A stretch of DNA of 64,000 nt. Source: Prunella strophiata. Its lineage: Eukaryota; Chordata; Aves; Passeriformes; Prunellidae. Positions 57,749 to 64,000 of the stretch are shown here, piece by piece. Position 1 is the first letter of the stretch, and every line of letters begins with the position of its first letter. A model generated the notes under the pieces. That model saw nothing but the letters and a program-made list of their open reading frames with translations. It ran no database searches and was not told where the DNA came from. The stretch is taken from positions 25,766,310 to 25,830,309 of the forward strand of contig JAZBQD010000015.1 in the NCBI GenBank assembly GCA_036583965.1. The letters are read 5' to 3'. Made by a program: the position numbers and the translations under genes.

Positions 57749-57945
57749 CATAGCATTGTAGAAAGATCTGTGTTGGAAGAGACTTTAAGCATCATCTAAT
57801 TCCAATTCCCCTGCTATGGACAGGAATGTCTTTCATTTGCTCAAAATCCTATCCAGCCTGGTCTTGAACACTTCCAGGGATGGAGCATCCACACTTAAGC
57901 ACTTCTGGAAAAAACTTCCATTTTGTATCTAATATTTGCCATAAA
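57749..57945 (-). mobile_element. CR1 LINE 3' end, minus orientation
   Basis: On the plus strand it begins with a decayed octamer (CATAGCATTGTAGAAAGATC), then TGTTGGAAGAGACTTTAAGC, ATCATCTAATTCCAATTCCC, ATCCAGCCTGGTCTTGAACA and CTTCCAGGGATGGAGCATCC. That is the standard minus-strand appearance of a CR1 3' end. The 5' side is truncated near the AAAT microsatellite. Confidence 0.93.
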
Positions 57946-57950
57946 ACCCC

Positions 57951-57980
57951 ATAAATAAATAAATAAATAAATAAATAAAT
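57951..57980. repeat. AAAT microsatellite
   Basis: Perfect tetranucleotide repeat of 30 bp, adjoining the truncated 5' side of the CR1 copy at 57749-57945. Confidence 0.97.
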
Positions 57981-58984
57981 ACTTGTACATACATGTATAT
58001 TTATGAGCAAATATCGAAAGAATTTTCATCCTTTATTTCAACTGCTGAGATGAGGTATTCCAAAATGAACTGAGTAGTACTGTGTTACCTTCATTTCCTC
58101 AGAAAAATCAGTTTCATATACATCAGTCAGCAGGGATCCTTTTTAGGCTCTGCTACCCAAAACATGTTTTGACTTTTGCTGCCTTCCTCAGTCAGCAAGC
58201 ATGGACAGTAAGGGTGCTGTTATCAGCTGGTCCATCAACGAGGAAGAAGCTCCTGTGACAGGTGCAAATGTGCATTTTATGAGTTAGTAAGAAATTCTGA
58301 GGAGCCAGCCTCTGGGACAGGCATGGTCCTGACAGGGCTTGGGGCAGCTGTGGACATGGGGCAGCTCAGAGGGCACAGGCAGTCACAGATCTATAGTATA
58401 CAGGATATATAGTAACCATACTTTCTTACCCTGGGGGCTGCACAAAGTACTACCATCTATCTATCTGCACACCAAGCTGCTGTCAGAACCAAGTCTAGCT
58501 TAATTTTAAGACAGTTTTTACCATCTCTTGGGGTTTTTTTGTTGTTCTCTTTATAATTATAAAAATATAATTGATTATTCATGCAGTGACCTCTTCCTTA
58601 GAAAATGCAAGCACTTTATAAATAGATTATCATTTGTTGGGGTTTTTTTGTTAGTGCAACGTGGCATGCATGTATATTATTTACTGAATCTTATTGGGTT
58701 TTGAGCTTAATGAATAGTTTCACTGTTTTTAAATGTGTTTACAGCTTGCCATCTTTACTCTCACAGAAAGTGAACTCAGTAAAAGCTCCAATCTAGATTT
58801 TACCAAGTGTTTTTTTCATTTGTCAATATCATAAAATTAATAAATTGGCCACCCATGCCAATTCACCCAGTGAATAAAATGCATACATCTGGAACTTTCA
58901 TAACATAGAGTGTAGTTTCATAATCCTCAGCCCTCCAGTACCTGAACTGATCCTACAAGAAAGACAGAGATCTTTCACTACAGA
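57981..58984. other. Non-coding sequence, no recognised element
   Basis: Mixed-composition DNA with a GC-richer stretch (58110-58400) and two GGGGTTTTTTT words (58529, 58639). No supported gene. Confidence 0.55.
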
Positions 58985-59285
58985 ATGTATTTACAAGACA
59001 AGGGAGAATGGTTTAAACTAAAAGACAGAAGATTTACATTAGATATTTGGAAAAACATCTTTGCTGTGAGGGTGGTGAGGCACTGAAACAGGTTGCCCAG
59101 AGAAGCTATGGATGCCTCATCCCTGGAAGTGCTGAAGGCCAAGTTAAATGAGGCTTTGAGCAACCTTTCCTAGTAGTAAGTGTCACTGTCCTTGGCAGAG
59201 GGGTTGGAAGCTAGATAACCTTTAAGGTTCTGGCCAAAACAAGCCATTCTATGAGTCTGTGAGTCTGTGAGTCTGAGTCTATGAC
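58985..59285 (+). mobile_element. CR1 LINE 3' end with octamer tail
   Basis: Landmarks in order are GACAAGGGAGAATGGTTTAA, TTAGATATTTGG, GCTGTGAGGGTGGTGAGGCA, GGTTGCCCAGAGAAGCTATG, ATCCCTGGAAGTGCTGAAGG and CCATTCTATGAGTCTGTGAG. The tail of ATGAGTCTGTGAGTCTGTGA (from 59250) is a decayed octamer array. It belongs to a different CR1 subtype from the copy at 49305, as the 3' UTR wording differs. The copy is 5'-truncated and non-coding; the minus frame at 58978-59163 is its shadow. Confidence 0.93.
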
Positions 59286-60592
59286 TTGCAGTCATGTTTT
59301 CATCAAATTTAGTAAATATTTGTTTCTCCAGATGCTAGATGGTAAGGTTAGAAATTTTTTACTGACTATGGTCAGAATGGCCACTAGAATGGCAGTAGGC
59401 ATTTACCATGAGAACATGGGGTGAATTGGTGTATTATTGTAGTTGACATGGTGTTCAAAAAGATGTGGTGCCCAGGGTATACTTCACATACAGAGATTGA
59501 CACACATAGACATTGGAAATATAGAAGATTACTGTTGCATGCACACAGAACACAAGTCAGGCAGGTTTCCATTGGTCCAGGGGATGAATGTAAGGTTGCA
59601 GTGCTATCCTCTGGATGCATGGATGTTGAGAAAAAACCATCAGGTGGCCCACCCTCTTTTAGATCCCCTCCTCGTACTCCATTCTAACTCAAAACCCTGC
59701 CCAAATTAATCACATTTCTTCTCTAGGAATTGTCTACCATTATTTCAGAAACACTTCTCCATTTCCCTTTAAAAATCTGCCTGTTACTTGGCTGACAGAA
59801 CACCTGAACATACTTTCAGGCAGGAGGCGTGTGTGTATACTTCTTACTGAATAGCTTTTTTCAGCTGATTTCACCTCTCTGTTTATAAGCCCTCTGTGAA
59901 CAGATTGTGAAAGTCTCAACAGCACTTTTTCCATTTAAGTAATGTAGCACTCCTTTTCAGGATCATTTCTATGGCTTACTGATAATGCTGCAGCACTTTC
60001 TGCCTTGTCAGAACCTGTCACTATCCCTGCACCCAGCACTCTAAACATCAAAATGATTTGCAACCAATTTACTGAAAAGCTCAAAATGTCTTCTAAAGTA
60101 ATCTCTGCCACTGGAAAAATGCCATTTTTGTAAGAGGCAGCTTCATATTTATCAAGCTTTATAACACACATATATAACAGATTGGGCATAAAACTCCAAT
60201 AGCTCACACTCCTAAAGATCAGGTGAGAATCCTAGAAAGCAGGAAATGATTAAAGTCTTGATGAAATCTGCATTAATTGAAAGATGTAGGTGCTGTGTTT
60301 AACTCAGTTGAACAAAGCCCCAAACAGTTAACAAGATTAATATACTTCAGTTAAAATATAGGTATGTAGTCTGTGTGTTGTTACATAGTTGCTTCCATTA
60401 GTTGTTCCTGTGGTAATCTGGCATCTATAATTACAGTTCCAGCTATTAAAAGAGCTATACAATTTCCTGAGTAGATGGCATTATTTTCTTCCACTCATGC
60501 CTGCAAAAGATAACAATTATGTGTAATGGAATAAAATCTTGACATTCATAGGAATACAAGGAAGAATTGCCAGTATAGTAACAATGTGAGAA
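59286..60592. other. Non-coding sequence, no recognised element
   Basis: Frames of 64-90 codons at 59384-60207 on both strands overlap each other and show no conserved motif. No repeat recognised. Confidence 0.55.
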
Positions 60593-60700
60593 CTTTTTTG
60601 GGTTGGACTGATGATCAGTCTAGCTCAGTGTCCTGTTTGTGACAACGGTCTAGAGTGAATGCTTAGAAATAAGATGGGAATAAGACAAAGGTCAAAGATG
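60593..60700 (+). mobile_element. Probable ancient amniote interspersed repeat
   Basis: GGACTGATGATCAGTCTAGC, then TCAGTGTCCTGTTTGTGACA and GTGAATGCTTAGAAATAAG, follow the order of an old repeat common in turtles and birds that reads roughly GGTCCATCTAGCCCAGTATC, CTGTCTC.GACAGTGGCC. I cannot name the family with certainty; no coding content. Confidence 0.4.
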
Positions 60701-61164
60701 CAAGAGATGTTTTTTTCCTCATATGCTTTTTAAATCTCAGCAATCTACTGAGAGCTACTGTGCAGAAGGTTACAGCTCCTCTCTTCATGTCATGCTAATT
60801 TGACACCCTGCAAAAGATAAGCTGCTTGAAGCAGTGGTAAAATTGCAAAAATCGTTACAGAAAGAAAACCTCTACCCAAACTCACTTTCAAAGTTTCCAG
60901 GTGTGAAATAACTGCCACTGACTTACCTAAAGTGTCAGATGCTAGCTAAACTTCTGTCATATAAGCCACATTTCTCAACTGAATTACTGTAGCTTCTAGC
61001 TTCAGTCATTAAACCTTTTTTTTTAATGGTTTGAGATGCCATATTATCAATTTTGGATTCTATTACTTGTACATTTAGATTTTGACTGAATTACTGCAAT
61101 TTTACCTAATAATTACTCAAGGGGAACTCATTCAGCTTTCATAATATAAGGCTTTTATTTTATT
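60701..61164. other. Non-coding sequence, no recognised element
   Basis: AT-rich DNA, nothing recognised. Confidence 0.6.
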
Positions 61165-61290
61165 ATTTTTTGTGTTTGATTGGACTCTCAGAAAGGTAAT
61201 CCTTCCTGAAATGTGGCCATCAGGACTGGACACAGAATTCAAAGGAGCATCACACCAGTACCAAAACATTGTTCATATAAACTCATTGCT
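61165..61290 (-). mobile_element. Ancient CR1/L3-type LINE fragment, minus orientation
   Basis: On the minus strand the sequence reads GTACTGGTGTGATGCTCC, TTTGAATTCTGTGTCCAGTC, CTGATGGCC, TTTCAGGAAGGATTACC and CTGAGAGTCCAATCAA. This follows the CR1 ORF2 segment CACTGGTGAGGCCACATCTGG-like, ATACTGTGTCCAGTTCTGG, AAGAAGGACAT, GAGAGAGTCCA in order and spacing. Frames are broken. Confidence 0.55.
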
Positions 61291-61675
61291 ACTATGTTAT
61301 ATTGCTATCTACATTCAAAATGGTTAAATTGTTAATCTTATTAGCATTAAAAGAAGACTGCCACACCAACAATTCTATCACTCTGAACCTTACTTCTAAC
61401 CATTGACCTAAAAAAAAAAAAAAAAAAAAGAATATGCATCTTTTCAGCATCTGTATTCTCCAATTGTGGTTTCTCTTGTTCCAAAATAAATTACTTGTAC
61501 TTGGTCTTTTTAGATGCATCTTGTCCTGAACTTATTAAATGGTTCAATCAATTTGTGTTAGTGATCTGTGGTCTGTACACTGCCACTCTGCTCAATAACT
61601 ACACATTTTAACAGCAACAATTTCATTGTTCTACTTTGCTTGAGTTTAACATGTTATGACAGGATATTTATTAAA
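61291..61675. other. Non-coding sequence with a 20-A run
   Basis: A-run at 61410-61429; otherwise AT-rich and featureless. Confidence 0.6.
61410..61429. repeat. Poly-A run (20 A)
   Basis: Uninterrupted A-run in AT-rich DNA; possible tail of an unrecognised retrocopy, or slippage. Confidence 0.97.
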
Positions 61676-61902
61676 ATTTTTTCACTGAAAGTGTGTTCAG
61701 GCATTGGAATAAGAGAGGTGGTGCAGTCACCATCTCTGGATGTGTTTCAGAGGCACCTGGATGTAGCACTTGGGGATGTGGTTTAGGGGTGATTAGTCTG
61801 GTACTGGGTTGGTGGTTAGACAGATGACCTTGGAAGGTCTCTTCCAACCTTCAGTCTTGCTCTTCCTTGAACATGCTGTGACTGTGATTCTAGTGATTCT
61901 TT
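61676..61902 (+). mobile_element. CR1 LINE 3' end including ORF2 C-terminal codons
   Basis: In one frame up to 61786 the sequence encodes REVVQSPSLDVFQRHLDVAL, matching the CR1 ORF2 C-terminus (..REVVESPSLEVFK..LD..LG). A small deletion removes the residues before REVV. The 3' UTR follows (GGTACTGGGTTGGTGGTTAG, GAAGGTCTCTTCCAACCTTC), and ends in GTGATTCTAGTGATTCT octamer remnants after a short interruption. 5'-truncated dead copy. Confidence 0.9.
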
Positions 61903-62188
61903 AATTTCTGATAGCTCTTCCAAAACATTTAGATCCATACTACCAGTTCCCAATCATTTTAAAGGTATTCATCTCCTTAGGAGTTTTTAAGAATTTTATT
62001 GGAGTAGAAAGGTCATGATTAACATTTGCCAAAAACACTATATCTGGCATTTTTCCCCAAGTGATATATTTATTGTATATTCACTCAACATTTCTGTTTC
62101 GGTTGCTTCAATACTTCTAATAATTCTACCCTTTTTCTACTGACAAATGTACTAGCACCTGTTAGTAGCCTTTTTTTCCCTTGTGCTG
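61903..62188. other. Non-coding sequence, no recognised element
   Basis: AT-rich spacer between the CR1 copy and the LTR; nothing recognised. Confidence 0.6.
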
Positions 62189-62606
62189 TGTTGTGGCTTA
62201 GGAATGGATATTCCCCAGTTTGGTATTTCCACTTGAAAGAAAATCACAAAACACTCCCCTTCCCCTCTTTGATGGGAGACAAAAAAGAGAGTGATCATGG
62301 GTTGAGATAAGAAAAATTTACTGGAAACAGAAATATGAAGATAAGTCACTGGTATTAATTACAAAAGTGTACAAAGAGAGTGTGATTTACATGCAAAATG
62401 CTGTAAAAACAGTGCAAAACAGTGCAGTGCAAAACAGTGATGGACAGATGCCTGCCACTGCTTTCCTCTGACAGGAAAAGGAACAGTCCTTTCTTCAGCA
62501 GAAGGGAAAGAGTCCCTTTCCCCTGGCCCCTGGCAATGGTGTAAGATGGTATTCAATAACATTAGGATCTTGACCATGCCCACTCCTGCTGATCTGGACA
62601 GGAACA
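62189..62606 (-). mobile_element. Solo LTR, minus orientation, same family as 298-730
   Basis: 418 bp. On the minus strand it begins TGTTCCTGTCCAG and ends with CTAAGCCACAACA, with the R/U5-like TTTCTTATCTCAACCCATG near plus 62295-62315. Both ends match those of the element at 298-730 (AACTGGGGAATATCCATTCC here, AACTGGGGACTACCATTCC there). Its plus-strand ACAGTGCAAAACAGTGCAGTG stretch (62410-62440) is a small internal tandem repeat. No target duplication is apparent and no viral genes adjoin it. Minus frames of 65 and 82 codons within it are not genes. Confidence 0.75.
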
Positions 62607-64000
62607 TTTAAAAAATCCTTTCATGTTGTCCTCAAATTTTGATGGGTAGTGTCTTCTGTACATTTGCTTCCCTTTTCAGTATTCTATGGTTTAAATTCAG
62701 TTTTGCTTTAGTCACTCACATCAGCTTCTTTTGTTTTCATCATTGCCCTTCACAAATTAAAAAATCTGGTCAACTTAGGGGTTTTTTAAATTCATCATTA
62801 CTGTATCAATTCTTGACTGTGTAATTCTTGTTTTGGCTCACTCAGTGAAACATTCTTTAAATTCTCTCAGCTATCATTCACATTTTTTTTTCAATTTATT
62901 CTTTCCCAGCTGATTTATTATGTAACTATTTACAATTTTTAAAAGGTATGCTCCCTGATAGCTTGGGAGAAGCATGTGTCAATGTATATCCTGTAAGTTA
63001 TAAAAATGATGTCATTTTACATTTTATATTTTACAAAAAAAAAGGCCCTCCTAAATTAGCACAAGTTCTTTGATAATTTTCTCTTGTGTATCAATATGAG
63101 TCTAATAAAAGTTATTCTCAGATATATTCTTATGATATAAAAGCAATTTATATTTTTTTACATTTTAACAGTGAGAGAACGAGAGCTTTATCACATATTA
63201 CTCAGTTTGTAAAAAAATCAACAAATGAAATCTGTTTCCTGTCCCCTGCCCTATTTCTAGGGCCTCATATTCTTGTTATTAATTTGTTTTAACCTCCAAA
63301 TGGGGCAACCAAATAAAAACTGCTTATTTGGAATGTTCCCTGTTCAATAAGGTGCCAGGGAATTGCTTGCCATAGCACTGGTTGATGAAGACCAAAACCA
63401 TACCATGGATTTTTCTTAGATTTTAGCAGCATGGACAATGAAATCCAATACCCAATAAAGTTTCCTAGTGTTGTTGAATTTATTAGTATAGATATAGCCA
63501 GAAGGTACCTTTTTTTAACACATTGTGCTGCCATCCTCCTTAGATACCTTGGAACAAGTGATTTCATGTCTCTAATCTTTTAAGAAAATGTCAATGATAT
63601 CATGTTAATAAAAATTACTTAAGAGTTGACTAATAATGTAATATTCTTTATTGTTGCCAAGATTCTTTATGCTAGTATTGACAGTCCAGGATTTTTTAAT
63701 TTAATTTCATATAATGCTTCAATCAATTTTCTTCTTCATATCTTGATGCTAAGGAATTTTTATATTTTACCTCCTTTCCACACTCTCGTCTTGCAAATAA
63801 GTTAACGCTGTCCTGATCAAGCTGGGGAGACCTTACAGATTTCACAGCTGCTTCTTGTAGAAAGTGGTCCAAAAATACTAGTCTTGCTTTTTATCCAGCA
63901 GTTCATTTCTAGAATCATCTTATTACTCTTTTCTGTTATTCAGAAGATAGGAAAAATCTTGAAATTTCCTCTCCATTCCTTCTTCTTCACAATCCTTCAG
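62607..64000. other. Non-coding sequence to window end
   Basis: AT-rich DNA. Frames of 61-92 codons (62639-63567) have no conserved motif. Nothing else recognised. Confidence 0.55.

Noticed and set aside
1..64000. CRISPR array, operon, prophage or bacterial genes
   Set aside because: No regularly spaced repeats, no ribosome-binding-site-led gene chains, and CR1/SINE/LTR content is eukaryotic and avian.

Overview
This window looks like nuclear DNA of a passerine (songbird-type) bird. It is AT-rich and CpG-poor, with no protein-coding gene that I can support. The case for a passerine rests on its retroelements. There are several 3'-truncated CR1 LINE copies ending in decayed ATTCTRTGA-type octamer tails, and avian solo LTRs. 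Two short SINEs have a tRNA-Ile(AAT)-like head fused to a CR1-type tail, a layout I associate with the zebra finch TguSINE1 family. Most open reading frames are short and AT-driven, or lie antisense to repeats. The window is best read as a gene desert or the inside of a very large intron.

Layout. 0-8 kb: LTR copy (298-730), a long T-rich tract (2390-2497), an odd G-rich block (3800-4250), and a hairpin/direct-repeat cluster (4390-4468). 8-25 kb: an ancient CR1/L3 trace (8095-8270), tRNA-Ile SINE copy 1 (13585-13721, +), a palindrome cluster (18324-18404), a possible unclassified LTR (19146-19460) and a hairpin in unique AT-rich DNA (21296-21320). 25-35 kb: a tandem duplication of an about 430-475 bp unit bounded by A-tracts (26986-27927), two ancient CR1/L3 traces (28600-28990, 29690-29840), a 37-bp tandem duplication (31760-31820), and the best LINE relic, a CR1 with reverse-transcriptase coding (32590-34022). 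35-49 kb: SINE copy 2 (41058-41194, -), a complete solo LTR with a perfect 5-bp target duplication (42406-42975, -), and a same-family LTR in the opposite orientation (47556-48127, +). 49-64 kb: CR1 3' ends (49305-49679, 56724-56772, 57749-57945, 58985-59285, 61676-61902), an older CR1 trace (61165-61290), a probable ancient interspersed repeat (60593-60700) and an LTR (62189-62606, -) related to the one at 298-730.

How the parts relate. The CR1 copies are relics of the enzyme-coding LINE, and the SINEs carry a CR1-like 3' tail, consistent with having been moved by CR1 reverse transcriptase. The 3' end of the CR1 at 32590-34022 resembles that SINE tail, so a donor-type LINE and its parasite SINE sit in one window. 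LTR copies are solo; I see no gag/pol/env between them. No tRNA gene, rRNA, CRISPR, operon or new multi-gene system is visible. The least ordinary features are the A-tract-bounded tandem duplication with uneven divergence, the SINE pair, and a recurring strand-asymmetric A-run/C-interrupted motif. All family assignments were made by eye without a search.
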